From positions 1,550,001-1,614,000 of the forward strand of contig OX595998.1 of assembly GCA_951394045.1 (NCBI GenBank): 64,000 nt of DNA, written 5' to 3'. Numbering within the stretch: position 1 is the first letter of the stretch; every line of letters begins with the position of its first letter. The position numbers were made by a program, and so were the translations under genes. The notes under the pieces were generated by a model. The model had not been told where the DNA came from, made no database searches, and was given only the letters and a program-made list of their open reading frames with translations. This stretch comes from Nitzschia sp. DOCU1. Taxonomy: Eukaryota > Bacillariophyta > Bacillariophyceae > Bacillariales > Bacillariaceae. Positions 22,267-33,212 of the stretch are shown piece after piece.

Positions 22267-24243
22267 ATGACGGTTCCCGTTGCAAAGCAGCGCAAAAGCA
22301 ACAACAACGAGGATTTGGATCGATCCTATGTCTTTGATTATCAAGAAGACAAGCGGGCTCGAGCTGCTGATGAGTTTGATAGTACCTCCTTTTCACCCCG
22401 GAAATCTGCGGCTCGAAGTAAAATGCGACACTTGGAAGATCGCTTTGGATCGTCGGCTCCTACACGTCTCAGTGCTAGTACGACTACAGCTTCTCCCAGG
22501 AGTGGTCCCCGCCGAGTTCAAAGTCAAGTCAGTGGATGGCGACCAGCAATTCCGTTCGAAAATAACAACAGCAGTGACGGGTCTTTGGAATTTGCAGATT
22601 TAGAGAATCAACGTCCAACTCAAAGGATACCTTCCAAGTCGTCAAAGAACCACATGTCTCTCAACGGCTATTTAACTTCACCCAGCCATAATAGCAAGGG
22701 TCGATTAACAAGCAAGTCCTCAAAGGCGAGCCGAGGATCTTATGATTCGAAAAATTCCGACACCAAACGCAAGGTTCAAATGCGAGATACAGATCGACTG
22801 ATTCGTCCCAGGGGAAGTGGGATGGAACGGCAGGATTCGGGAATGATGCGTGCAGGTCATGCCTCATCTCCTGCCGTTTTGAAGCGACAAAACAGTCTGG
22901 GGAATGCGTCGTCATCATGGGGAAACAATAGTAGGGGTAACGGATTTGTACGGACGCCATCTACCAAACGAGGACGGTCGACAGAACGTGGTGGCAGCGG
23001 TGGAAAATCAGTGACATCCGATGCCAAAAGTTCTACTACTCGACCCCCCGTCACTCGGCAGGCGAGCAATGCGAATCGTTCTCGATCCATGTCTGCCGAT
23101 CGTAGTCGCCCACCTCAAACGACAATTCCAAGTAAGACAAAGAGATCTCGATCGCAGTCGCTGGATCGGTCGCAGAGGACGTTTTTGTCGGATCTAAGTA
23201 AACCCACAATCGTCCAACAGGGGGATAAAACAGTGGTATACATGCCCGTCACTCAAGAGCAAGCGCGGCGGATGCCAGTCGGACCCCAGCCACCACCAAA
23301 AAATGGATTTCTCATGCCCTTTTTGGCCAATGGTTCCTTTAATCCAAAGAACTTTTCCCGGAAGATTCCTCCCATAGAAGAAAAGCCGCCCAAATCCTTG
23401 GTGTTGATTTGGGTTGTCGTGAGCGCCGAACTCGGCTTTGACTTGGCTACTACCATTATTGCCTTTTTAGCTCTGGTGGAAGACGATACCTGTTGTGGTG
23501 AACAGATTAATTTGGGACCCATTCCCATGACGGTCACAACTCCATTTTTCTTGTTGGTTCTGGCCGAACTAGGCTTTTTGTTCAGGGCCATGGTCTTGAC
23601 CATGTGGCCAAGTATCTTCACGGACGAATTGACGGAGCGAGACATGGAAATTCGAGCGGCGCGTGGATTTTGGAAGGCATGGCTATGTTGTTGTTTGCGC
23701 TGGAAGGCAAAGCTTGTACTCAGAGTTCTTGGCTTTTTGGTATTATTGAATCCATTCTTTGGATGTATCATTGCGTGGATGCTACTCTATCAATCCAACG
23801 AAAGGGAGTGTTTTATTGTTTTGGGATTGGAAGGTGCCAGTATCGTATTGCATTTTGCGAGTGTGTATTTGGAAGGATCTTGCAAGACCTGGAAACAATT
23901 CTGTTGCAATTGTATTCCACTCATACCATTTGTGATTTCAGTCTCATTGATCTTGTTTTATCTGAAACAAGGTGGCGTTTGCTATTTGGTCGATCAAGAA
24001 CTCTTTATGTTTACTGGTTGCGAAATTTGCGCCGACGGTTATCCTCCCGTCGATAACAAATGTCTTATCAATGGGACCAATTACACAATCGGGGATAACG
24101 GGAAGCTGTTCAATTTTCAGGGCGTTACGGACCTTGCACAGGTTGGTAGTATATTAACTCAACGAGTCGAACAAGGAGAGTTCTGCGGAAATTCAGAAAA
24201 GGAAGGACCCGACATCAGCTTTTGCTTTTACACCTACGACTAG
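22267..24243 (+). CDS. Five-span membrane protein with a long basic/Ser-rich N-terminal arm
   Basis: Single exon, 658 residues. Residues 1-370 are rich in Ser, Arg, Lys and Asn with SRS-type repeats (RSRSMSADRSR, RSRSQSLDRSQR) and are probably disordered and phosphorylated. Then come five hydrophobic spans: LVLIWVVVSAELGFDLATT, TTPFFLLVLAELGFLF, LGFLVLLNPFFGCIIAWMLL, IVLGLEGASIVLHFASVYL, IPLIPFVISVSLILFYL. After these lie GGVCYLVD and a Cys-containing tail with an N-glycosylation-like NGTNYT. It is the long paralogue of the gene at 3514-4461, which keeps only a short basic arm. No catalytic or transporter motif was recognised. The five-span count is odd for a channel or carrier and predicts opposite sides for the two termini. 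Confidence 0.85.
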   Translation: MTVPVAKQRKSNNNEDLDRSYVFDYQEDKRARAADEFDSTSFSPRKSAARSKMRHLEDRFGSSAPTRLSASTTTASPRSGPRRVQSQVSGWRPAIPFENNNSSDGSLEFADLENQRPTQRIPSKSSKNHMSLNGYLTSPSHNSKGRLTSKSSKASRGSYDSKNSDTKRKVQMRDTDRLIRPRGSGMERQDSGMMRAGHASSPAVLKRQNSLGNASSSWGNNSRGNGFVRTPSTKRGRSTERGGSGGKSVTSDAKSSTTRPPVTRQASNANRSRSMSADRSRPPQTTIPSKTKRSRSQSLDRSQRTFLSDLSKPTIVQQGDKTVVYMPVTQEQARRMPVGPQPPPKNGFLMPFLANGSFNPKNFSRKIPPIEEKPPKSLVLIWVVVSAELGFDLATTIIAFLALVEDDTCCGEQINLGPIPMTVTTPFFLLVLAELGFLFRAMVLTMWPSIFTDELTERDMEIRAARGFWKAWLCCCLRWKAKLVLRVLGFLVLLNPFFGCIIAWMLLYQSNERECFIVLGLEGASIVLHFASVYLEGSCKTWKQFCCNCIPLIPFVISVSLILFYLKQGGVCYLVDQELFMFTGCEICADGYPPVDNKCLINGTNYTIGDNGKLFNFQGVTDLAQVGSILTQRVEQGEFCGNSEKEGPDISFCFYTYD

Positions 24244-25180
24244 CTACTCTAGCGATGAATGAGAAGTCCTTTGATTATCTACTGCTTTGGCGTTGCGGGG
24301 TAATTTCATCGTTGAACTGCGGGTCAAACCAAGCGGACTTTTGGGGGTGTCACGAGTGAGCAACTTGGGGCGCAAAAGAGTCCTGCTGTGAAGCCTCCTT
24401 TTATGCGAACAAATGATAGCAGTGGTATCTCATAACGTTGCGTGGCCGAAGCCAAAGCACCGCAAGCCCCCTGCTGACGCTGGACGCTGGTTTGAGCCCG
24501 CCTTTGGGCTCCGGATACCACATATGAATCTTAAAAGCTAGCGCAACTCATGGATACCTGTGATAGCCCGAGCTCTGCTCTAGGATAATGTATAGTATGA
24601 TGCTCTAAATTCTTGCCGTAGGGCTCGTCGTGCTACACTACACTCTATGGATTTGTCATGCTTCAACTAATAATTAGCTGTACACCTAGAAGAGATCATA
24701 TCAAGTTCCAACGACCAGGAAGATTGCATACTACCTGCTGGTACACCAATGACTGGTGGAACTGACGGCGAAAGTCTCCTCTGGGGTCTGCTACAACATA
24801 ATGCTACAGGCCGATCATACCAGGTATAATGTATAAAACGATGGGCTTTTCCCCATAGTACATGGTACCAAGAGCAATGGTGTGCATGCAGGAACCGAGC
24901 CGGAACTGGGAAACCACGCGGCAATTCACACTTCAACGGAGAAAGTGGGTTTCAACAAGACAGTTGCGAGCTCTCTGTAGGATTCCACGGTGGCTCGTAG
25001 CACGGGGAACCATGAATGGTTCGAGCTCCATTGATGCCTGAGCGCGATTGAGTGCGTGTGGGTCTCACAAAATTCCCGGCAGGGTCAACAATCCACAAAA
25101 TCCCATACGCAACGACGAAGCCGACAAGGGCATTGGATCATCCCCAACAACCAGCCCAGTAATTCTCGTCGATAACTACA
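24244..25180. other. Intergenic, no gene seen
   Basis: 937 bp with only unsupported short frames. A CTAGCTACTCTAG word follows directly after the upstream stop codon (about 24241-24253). Confidence 0.6.
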
Positions 25181-26077
25181 ATGCCAGCTTGGAATGAAAA
25201 TATCCTTGAGCCGACCTTGAGTCAAAGCGTCACGAAACCTCCACTGAAGAAACGTGTTTCAACAAGCAGCCACTACTACAAGTCCTCGCTTGTGCTGAGG
25301 GAGTATGATATCCTTTGTGGAAGGTGCAAGGGTTCTTTCAGTAACGTTGGTAATCGACGATTTCGAGTAACCATTGCGATGAATCTCGAAGCATATCGCA
25401 CGGCGCACACAAAGAAGCAAAAGTCGAAACTGATTATCAAGATCGCCACCACTTTACATGAAGTTGGGGCACGGTTTTTAAAGCCGACGAAGGGGGGCAA
25501 ATTCATCGAACTCAGCGAGAATCAAGTTCATGAAAAGATTGGACACGCCTTGCGCGACATGTCCGTTTCTCACCAACAATCTGGTACTTCTAGCAATCCG
25601 CAGCTCGATTTGTGGATGAAAACCAAGTCGCTTTCAGCAGCATCCTCTTCTTCTTGCAGTCTCACAAGCGAGACCAGTGTAAAAAACGTAGCCAGCAACG
25701 TTGACCGAGAAGAGCCTAAAACTGACCCCATGTGTTACCATGATGTTTTGAAAGATATGGGGCCAATGTTTGTTTCGAGTGCAAATTGCTGCTGGATCGA
25801 TCCCAACAGCCCAGATCATGACTTGGAACCCATCAAGATTTCGGAGGACGACACGCCCCTGCCCGCAGTACAATGTATTGACGACGTGATGTCCGATCAA
25901 GTTCTTGACCACAAAGTTCGGGAATACTTCGATATCGTACCTGAAGTGATTGATTGTGAACCCGTACCGCTCGAGTCCTATTGCTCGACTTCAATGATAG
26001 AGTTCAATAAGACTCTCTCCGATAGCCTTGCGGACTCCCTAATAGAAGGCGAAGAAGAAAAAAGGTTGAACTTTTAA
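25181..26077 (+). CDS. Stand-alone DUF6824-type protein
   Basis: Single exon, 298 residues. Residues about 40-130 resemble the DUF6824 domain of the array at 4745-14650 in a more divergent form: LREYDILCGRCKGSFSNVGN, then RRFRV, KSKLIIKIATTLHEVGARFL, and a final HEKIGHALRDM. The array versions have GRGK..HPGN instead, so the family core G-R-x-K, G-N-x-x-F-R and G-x-R-F-L-K is kept. No CRAL-TRIO domain is present. The C-terminal 150 residues are acidic, with no recognisable domain. It may show the domain in its usual single form, against which the array members are fusions. The biochemical role of the domain is unknown to me. Confidence 0.8.
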   Translation: MPAWNENILEPTLSQSVTKPPLKKRVSTSSHYYKSSLVLREYDILCGRCKGSFSNVGNRRFRVTIAMNLEAYRTAHTKKQKSKLIIKIATTLHEVGARFLKPTKGGKFIELSENQVHEKIGHALRDMSVSHQQSGTSSNPQLDLWMKTKSLSAASSSSCSLTSETSVKNVASNVDREEPKTDPMCYHDVLKDMGPMFVSSANCCWIDPNSPDHDLEPIKISEDDTPLPAVQCIDDVMSDQVLDHKVREYFDIVPEVIDCEPVPLESYCSTSMIEFNKTLSDSLADSLIEGEEEKRLNF

Positions 26078-26472
26078 GCTAGAAACTTGACCCACAAACA
26101 TTCTTTTTATTAGGATTCCGACTTCTTCCCATATCTCGACGTGTAAGAGAGGCGTCTAGGTCACTGGCGTCGGTGGGCGGGCATGGTACGACTAGTATGG
26201 TTCTTGGCTTCTAACTCAAACCAAATCGGTCTCTAGAAGCAGAATAACAAGACAAACCAGAATACCGCCAAAACATGACCAAAGTATAGCGCCTACAACT
26301 TTTCGCCCGATATGGTTTGGTCAGCTCCACCTTTTAGTACTAGGTAGATGCATTGCGAAAACGAGCATCGTTTTGAGGAAAATTACGCGACTCGTCATTT
26401 TTAAACTATGTGTGGCGAGGAAAGATGCAAAAAATGTAGATGATACCAGCATTCAAATAGGGAGTTGCTGGC
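26078..26472. other. Convergent intergenic gap, no gene seen
   Basis: 395 bp between the 3' ends of convergent genes. No repeat or RNA gene recognised. Confidence 0.6.
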
Positions 26473-27005
26473 TCATTCCAAGACTTCCTTCATGCCGTTA
26501 GACATGTGCTCAACAATAATACCATAGACCCCAGTCCAAGCGTCCTTAACCTCGCCAGTGAATTCATCCCCTAACGCCTTCTCTAGCGTATCAAGGAGCG
26601 CCGCCCCGACTATAGGAAAATGTTCATACTTGACATCATAGGTAGCATGTTTTGATCCAAGGTCTTTCAATGCGTTGGCGAGGGCCTCCATATCACCCTT
26701 TTCCAGCAAGTCGACAGCCTTGTCGACAGTCCCAATGACGCCACGGGCGTGCACTAGGAATCGTTCCTGTTTTTATGTTTCATCGGAGATATCTTCTTCG
26801 CCAGCAAACTTGAAAAGAACGGACGCGGTTGGAGCAATCTCAAATATCCTGCGACAGGATGTTAGTCCCATGAATGTCACACCAACATACTCTAGAAATC
26901 TATCTTGAGAAAAATAACGTACTTTCGAAAGAGTAGTTCACCGGCAACATCACTATAGTTGTCGATGGCTTGTACTTTTCTCCAAGACGATACAGAAAGC
27001 GCCAT
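26473..27005 (-). pseudogene. Globin gene with an in-frame stop codon
   Basis: Exons 26923-27005 and 26473-26848, with a 74-bp intron in phase 2, the same position as in the neighbouring globin at 27428-27987. The frame would give a 152-residue single-domain globin (MALSVSSWRKVQAIDNYSD.. to ..VEHMSNGMKEVLE), with distal-site FLVHARGVI and proximal-site LGSKHATYDVKYEHF both keeping the haem-region His. In exon 2 a TAA lies at 26773-26775, where the neighbour reads TAC (Tyr) within the aligned block ISDET-x-KQERFL. Everything before and after stays in frame. The protein would stop before the distal His, so the allele should be non-functional unless the stop is read through, edited or a sequencing error. 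Confidence 0.75.
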
Positions 27006-27427
27006 GGTTGATGTTTGGTGGAAAGAGATGGAGCTCACGAGAGGAAAACGAGAAGTGAGTGTTGGAAAAGTGAGGTCGAAAATGGGAAAACATGGGAATT
27101 TCGAGTGCTGTCGTCATGCTAACGTGTTCCAATCGATAAAGTGCCGGAAGAAAGGGCACATGCTGCCCGACCCCAGATGCATCTCCAGTATTCGCAAATT
27201 CCTGCACTTGGGCTATTTAGGGGGACATAATGCAATGAGAATAGTCGAAGGACCAATGCATCAATAATAAGCCCTCTCCCGCCGACAATTTCGGTAATAG
27301 CACGGCAGAGACTACCGGTAGGGGGTGCAGAAAAGGAAAAAAGGATAACGCTACTTTGAAGGAATCATCATTAGATCAGTTTGGATGGTAATCGAAACAG
27401 ACTACCGAGTACAATATCACATGCTTT

Positions 27428-27987
27428 TCAAGCTAAAGCCTCTTTCATTCCAGACGACATGTGTTCGGTAACGACGCCAAACACTCCCGTCCAAGCCTCC
27501 TTCACCTCGTCGGTAAATTCATCCCCTAACGCCTTTTCTAGCGTATCGAGAAGGGCGACTCCAACGATGGGGAAGTGTTCATATTTCACATCATAGGTGG
27601 CATGCCTTGCACCCAACTTTTGCAACGATTGTGCAAGCGTCTCCATGTCGCCCTTTTCCAACAAATCGATAGCCTTGTCCAGCGTCCGGATGACACCTCG
27701 ACCATGTCTCAGGAAGATTTCAGTCTTGTACGTTTCCTCGGTAATGTCTTCTTCACCGAATTTGAAAAGAAGAGCGGCCCCAGGTGCAATCTCAAATATC
27801 CTGAGGGAAGCAAATGCTCATGTTAGAAGCGATTTCCCGCTACAGACCATTCACCACAGGCCCAAATAACGACGACGACCGAGGCAGACGAAAATGCAAC
27901 TTACTTCCGGAACAGCATCGCACCAACGACGTCTCTGTGGTTCTCGATGGCTTGCACCTTCCTCCAAGTCGATACGCATAGTGCCAT
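27428..27987 (-). CDS. Single-domain globin
   Basis: Exons 27905-27987 and 27428-27800; intron 104 bp in phase 2; 151 residues, the usual length of a globin. Sequence features: IFEIAPGAALLFKF, the E-helix FLRHGRGVIRTLDKA with the likely distal His, and the F-helix LGARHATYDVKYEHFPIVG with the likely proximal His. The G/H region LLDTLEKALGDEFTDEVKEAW completes it. The pattern resembles neuroglobin, cytoglobin and plant haemoglobin (LGxxH..GV..HF..VG..LL). It would bind haem in the cytosol; oxygen sensing, NO removal and redox roles are known for such globins, but which applies here cannot be read from sequence. The gene at 26473-27005 is its tandem duplicate, broken by a nonsense codon. Confidence 0.88.
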
Positions 27988-28940
27988 GGTTGATGATTAA
28001 GTTTGTGGAAGAATCTCAAAGAATGAAATAGTGAGATCTAGAATTATGTGATGAGGTTACAGGGTCGGAAAGCACGATTTTGCTAGAAAACGATGGGACG
28101 CAATTTCGCCGACTACGGGTTTGGCTTGAAGGCGGTAAACCGCCATGAAGTTGAAAGAGCACGATACGAATTTTAGTTGCCTTCTTCAAAGGGCTTATTG
28201 AAACTGGTAGGTCACGAATATCGCTCAAGGGAAAGGAACTCCATGATTTCGTAATTATGGCTCATTGGGATTAGGCGAGTAATGAGGCCGCATGGCGACA
28301 CAAACAGATATCATCTTTCAAAGAGAGTAAAAAGCATTCACTACGCCATTTCCTTCTTTCTTCGTCTATATGGGCATCATAGATGGGTAGCTACCGGTAG
28401 TAGTCCATCCTACATGAAGCTTGTTGTCAGATCGAATCACTCTCACAGCGATTAAGAAGAACTCTACCGGTAGTAGAAACCAACCGTCAACAATAAACAA
28501 GAATGGGTGCGCACCGATTCATCAGAAGTGGAAACAAGCGTCAACATTAAACAAAAGTGATAATGATAATGATGAGAACCCCACACTCTCAACCTAAATC
28601 GCAGTTTGTGGAAGGCCCAAGAGCGGTTCAGCACCAACATAGAACGAACTGAACATATGCCTCTCCGATTCGGAAATTCGCGCCGGGGGAGTGAGTCAGT
28701 CAGTCAGTCGACACAGATGCATAGGTAGCTACATATGCCAATATAGAAACCTCATTCTAACCTACTTTTAGCATGGGCTTGCATCATCGCTCCTGGCCGT
28801 CGCTCGAGCGTGGAAATGTGCATTGGCCTTTTGCTGCCAGAAAGGAGAGGACCATGGCCATTGACAACATTTGGACATTAAGGCCACCCCACAACTGCAA
28901 ACGATCGATCGTCGACGTTTGCTGATAGACAGACGCAACA
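27988..28940. promoter_or_regulatory. Divergent intergenic region between globin and N-myristoyltransferase
   Basis: 953 bp holding the promoters of two divergent genes. The palindrome ctaccggtag occurs at about 28389 and again at about 28463, each followed by tag. A GTCAGTCAGTCAGTC run lies at about 28691-28708. No known box assigned. Confidence 0.45.
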
Positions 28941-30276
28941 ATGAGTGGAGATGACATGAACGGCGAGGAGGACAAGAAGAAGCCGGGCGACGGTATCCTT
29001 GAAATGCTTCGCGAAGCCGGGGTGTCTACCAAGGACTTGGAAGACAAGAAACATGCCTTTTGGGATACTCAGGTACGTCAAGAAGAATGGAGAATGTTCG
29101 AATACTGTTAAAGGGGACTCATTATGCCCCTATTGCTTTGTACAGCCCATGGCCTACGGAGAGCAAACGGATCGACCCGAGGGTCCAATCGTCGAGGACA
29201 AGGCACCTGAAGAAATTCGGGCCGAACCGTATAATATGCCAGGTGGCTTTGAGTGGAGCATTGTGGATATCACAAATCAGGAGCAGCGTCAAGAGCTTTA
29301 TTCTTTGCTGGCAAATAACTACGTAGAAGATGGCGACGCACTCTTTCGATTCGACTACAGCGAGGACTTTTTGCTATGGGCGCTGACACCGCCTGGCCAT
29401 CGGATGGATTTTTTGCTGGGGGTCCGAGCCAGTTCTTCCAAGAAGCTCGTGGCGTTTATCAGTGCTGTCCCTGCTAATATCAAAGTACGATCTAAGGACA
29501 GGCTGGAAGTTGTGGAAATCAATTTCCTTTGCGTACACAAAAAGTTGCGTGCGAAACGGTTGGCGCCCGTCTTGATTAAGGAAATTACCCGAAGAGTGAA
29601 CCAAACAGGCGTCTTTCAAGCGGTGTATACTGCAGGAGTGGTCTTGCCGGTTCCTGTTGCTAGCTGTCGATACTATCATCGAAGTTTGAATCCTAAAAAG
29701 CTGGTCCGCGTTGGATTTTCCCGGCTGAACCCTCGAATGACAATGGCGAGGATGCAAAAGTTGTATAAAGTCGCGTCGGAACCGAGTCATCCTCTAGTTC
29801 CCATGACTTTGGACCATGTCAATGGTGTGCATAAATTATTGAAAAACTACTTGGAGAGCCGGTTTGCCCTCTATGTCAATTTCACTCCTGAGGAAGTGGC
29901 ACACTGGCTTTTGCCACGAGAGGGAGTCATCAATTCGTACGTGATCCAGGACGAGAAGGACAAGACAAAAATCACTGATTTTGTGAGTTTCTATCACTTG
30001 CCAAGTACTATTCTGGGAAAGGATGAGACCTTGTACGCGGCGTACAGCTACTACAACGTTGCGACTTCTATCGAATTGACTGCATTGATGCGAGATGCTC
30101 TCATTTTGGCAAACAAGACAGGAAGCGATGTCTTCAACGCCTTGAATCTGATGGAGAACGAAACATTTTTGGAAGAGCTCAAGTTTGGAAAGGGAGACGG
30201 GAACTTGCAATACTACGTTTACAATTGGTCGTGTCCCAGTATCAAGTCGTCGGATGTCGGCATTGTATTGTTGTAA
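28941..30276 (+). CDS. NMT: Glycylpeptide N-tetradecanoyltransferase (N-myristoyltransferase)
   Basis: Two exons, 28941-29072 and 29146-30276, with a 73-bp intron in phase 0; 420 residues. The enzyme transfers myristate from myristoyl-CoA to the N-terminal glycine of proteins in the cytosol. Exon 1 ends in HAFWDTQ and exon 2 starts with PMAYGEQ, which rebuilds the family motif around FWxTQPV. Later motifs are diagnostic: EINFLCVHKKLRAKRLAPVL, AVYTAGVVLPVPV, CRYYHRSLNPKKL and the acyl-CoA region FRFDYSEDFLLWAL. The C-terminus ends in IVLL, fitting the family, whose terminal carboxylate acts in catalysis. Start ATG 28941 is preferred over the ATG at 28999 because only it gives the FWDTQ exon in frame. 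Confidence 0.95.
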
Positions 30277-32223
30277 TTCCGTACCCACGGGATCGCGCAA
30301 CAGGCACGCAAACTTGTTAACGTATTGGAGTTATTAAATCACCGTATCACTAGCCGACGTTGTGTCGTACTACAGTAGCATCCGCTGGACGTGGATTCGT
30401 AGTGTTCTCGAAAGCCACTGGGGCCAAACGCTGGCAAAACCCTTTTGACGGCCAGCATGAACCCATCACGGCGCCTTTCTCTCCAAATATTCACTACATT
30501 ATCGTTCTGGCTTTTTTCGTTGCTCCAACTACCGTAGGACATGTTTTGGGTTTCTATAGCAATGGACCATGAATAGTTTTGGTTACTCCTACTACCTATG
30601 TGAAAGGGTCAAACGAGTCGAAATGCTTTTGAGCCTGATCCTACGTTGGTATCTCAAAAAAATGCAACGGTATATGCAACTCCGTAGATTCAGTACAAAG
30701 CCCACGTACGTACAAAGCCTACTCGTGTCCAGTGGGGTGTGCCGATTCTTTCCATGACGCGCACTCGGGAAACAACAAGTGGCTTGGCAACAACAACGAC
30801 AACACTCCTCATAGTGCTCTATCTTACAGAAAGTTACCGATCTCTACCACCAGTAGCTAGCAGTTTGTCAAATCATGGTCAGCTTTTAAAGTATATACTA
30901 CAATCGTGGTACGTACTAGTAGTACATTTTCTGGTTCCCCATTGCTGCAAGTTGCTTCTAAGTCGCTTTATAAATTTTCAGTACTACTTACTAGCTAGAC
31001 TTTAAGGGACAAACATTCGCTGGGATAACAAGTAGCTTCGGTGTTTTGTCTTGTTCTGGTCATTGCAATGATAGTCTGGCAGTTGTTGCAGTAATAGTTG
31101 TGGGTGCTTGCCTTCATGGACTCTCGCATTTCTGAACACACAAAATAGAAAGCATTCTTCCAGCCTTCTTCTTCCCATCCCCAACAACTGCGATTGCTAA
31201 CATTGATGAAGACACTGTCCATTACATCTTGAAAGATAATCCTTGAATTTTTTGTCATGGGGGTGGCATTTCTCCTTGTTCAGCTTGTTGCAATGATAGT
31301 ATCCTCGCAGTAGTAGTACAGTGGGCCTGGCCTTCATGGACTCTTGCTTTCCCACACAAAACATGCAACATTTGGGGCTGCTTCTTCCAATCCTCCAACA
31401 GCAACTGCCCACATTGTTGACGGCACCGTTCATTTCGCCTTGAAAGATAATCCTGCTGCGACAGTGGCATCAAAGTTTGGAAAAACTCATTGTGCCTGTT
31501 GTCAGCAGCTGCACAATTCGACTGGTTCTTTCAAAATTACAATGCCCTGCTGATTGTCGAATAAGGCGAGTGTGGGGTATGTCATCATGCTGCCATCTTG
31601 AAAAGACTGCTCTGGTGATGAGACGACGACAATGCATCGCAATGGCGGGGGCGGTATGTGTTTGCCTTTTCATACTCAAGCGTTTGGTTGCATTTTTGTT
31701 CGGCTCGTGCTATTTTTCCGCGATAGGGTAGTATTTACGTGGATCGGTATGCAACTCCACATGTTACTTTTGTAGCATTTCGGTACCCCACTTCGCTCTA
31801 TTAGATGGTCGGCATACTTCAATTTTTGATGGCGTATGACGACGTAGACTTCGTTGATGGCCTACCGGAAAATACTACACCGGTTGCATTTTACTAATAA
31901 TACTAGAGTACCTACTGTAGTCTGCAGGTATCGCTCCGGCGAACGAAGGGATCGATCCTCTTCGATCATCAAGGTATGATACGGTAGTTCCTCACTACTG
32001 CGGATGGAGCTTACGGTACAACTCTGGGCTGTCTTAACTGGTAGTAGCTAGGGAGCTCCAGACTGCTATCTTTCCCACCCTCGTCGCTCGTAGGTATCAC
32101 TTGCTCCGTTTAAAACCGAAGGATGCCATCAAGAAGAAAACCGAGAGCCGTTGTCACGGATTTCCCTCCAACAGAAGCTTTGAACGGATACCTTCCACAT
32201 TTTGTTTTGCTTATGTAAGTTGA
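30277..32223. other. Intergenic with a diverged tandem repeat; no supported gene
   Basis: 1.9 kb. Short frames on both strands have no recognisable domain. A two-unit repeat lies at 31051-31453 (listed separately). CTAG/GTAG palindromic words cluster at 30845-31000 and 31900-32050. Confidence 0.5.
31051..31453 (-). repeat. Diverged tandem duplication of about 180-190 bp
   Basis: Unit one is about 31051-31242 and unit two about 31276-31453. Shared words in order on the plus strand: ttgcaatgatagt, gccttcatggactct, cacacaaaa, cttcttcc.atcc.ccaac, and cttgaaagataatcc. On the minus strand both units read partly as Cys-rich peptides sharing ESMKA and Y.C.., so they may be decayed coding repeats; frames are broken. 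No intact gene is claimed. Confidence 0.65.
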
Positions 32224-32891
32224 ATGGCGTCTCACTTTTTTCCGTTGGAGGGAGATCTTAAATTTTCCAACACGTTCCGCGAGCCCGCCGAGGTGCGCTG
32301 TCACCATATGGGAGCGCCAATTTCTCATGCAATCAACAACTCCCGGGGGCAATTCGGCGCCGAAAGTCCTTGTGTGGCACTATTTCCTAGTGGGAGTGGT
32401 GTTTCTTCGCCTTTCTCAAGGGTTAGTCCAATATCTGCAGAAGAAGTTCACTACAAGGCTTTGAGGGATAAACCATGGCATTCAAAGTAGGACAACAATG
32501 TTCCCAGGACAGCCATGGGCACCGGGAGGAACCCATAACCATCGATGACATGGCTGCAGCTATCTTTGTGGAGGATCTTCAGCGAGCTCTGAGCGCAATC
32601 GGGTGCGCGCCACGATGCATCGAAGATGCAGGGATCTGTGTTCCCTTCGACGCAGCTCACGATTATGTTACGACCGGGCCGTGTTTTGATGGTGATTCCG
32701 ATGACGCCGATGAGATCCCCAGCAGAATCGAAGTGATGTTCGACGGAGAGAATGATACTATCATGAGCTCAAGGGAAAGTATAGGTCCTGGCAGTACCTA
32801 CGAATCCTTTCGTAGCATCGAAGCTACTACTAGAGTAAGGAACTTTGCCCAGCACGCTTGCTTGAGCAAGTGTCTTCAACCTGAAAAATAA
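32224..32891 (+). CDS. Unknown small gene, structure uncertain
   Basis: Two overlapping plus-strand frames, 32224-32490 (88 codons) and 32475-32891 (138 codons, start ATG 32475), lie in different frames and overlap by 16 nt. The second has an acidic, compositionally coding-like sequence (IPSRIEVMFDGENDTIMSS) and two Cys pairs, but no recognised domain. They may be two exons with an intron I could not place, a frameshifted gene, or only the second frame may be real. No neighbour clarifies the role. Confidence 0.35.
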
Positions 32892-33212
32892 TCAGGCGAT
32901 CGCTACACATCGTTTCTTTGGGAGTTTTATATGCGGGGTATATATTTGGACGATAATAAAATTATAGATTTCAATTGGCTTGGGCTTTATACCAACATGG
33001 ATTACTAGCTTTCCAGCGTTTGCGTGATGCTTTGAAATGTTTAGCTTTGCAGTACCAGGGAAGACATTGGGTCTAGCGGTAACCCCGTCGAATGTCCATA
33101 GATTTTGCGAATGAGTAGGAGCCCGCAGAAGCGTCCGAGTATGATAGGATACCGATTCGAAAGCAGCAGACTGCAAACAACAGGGGTCTGACTCCAGTAT
33201 GCGTCACCCTTA
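32892..33212. other. Convergent intergenic gap
   Basis: 321 bp between convergent reading frames. Nothing recognised. Confidence 0.55.

Noticed and set aside
25010..25035. GGTTCGAGC word resembling a tRNA B box
   Set aside because: The T-arm stem does not pair and no A box or acceptor stem was found at the right distance.
26473..26754. Reading the broken globin as a short intact gene starting after the stop
   Set aside because: Such a product would start with GTG and lack the A-D helices and part of the haem pocket; the upstream exon and frame match the neighbour codon by codon.
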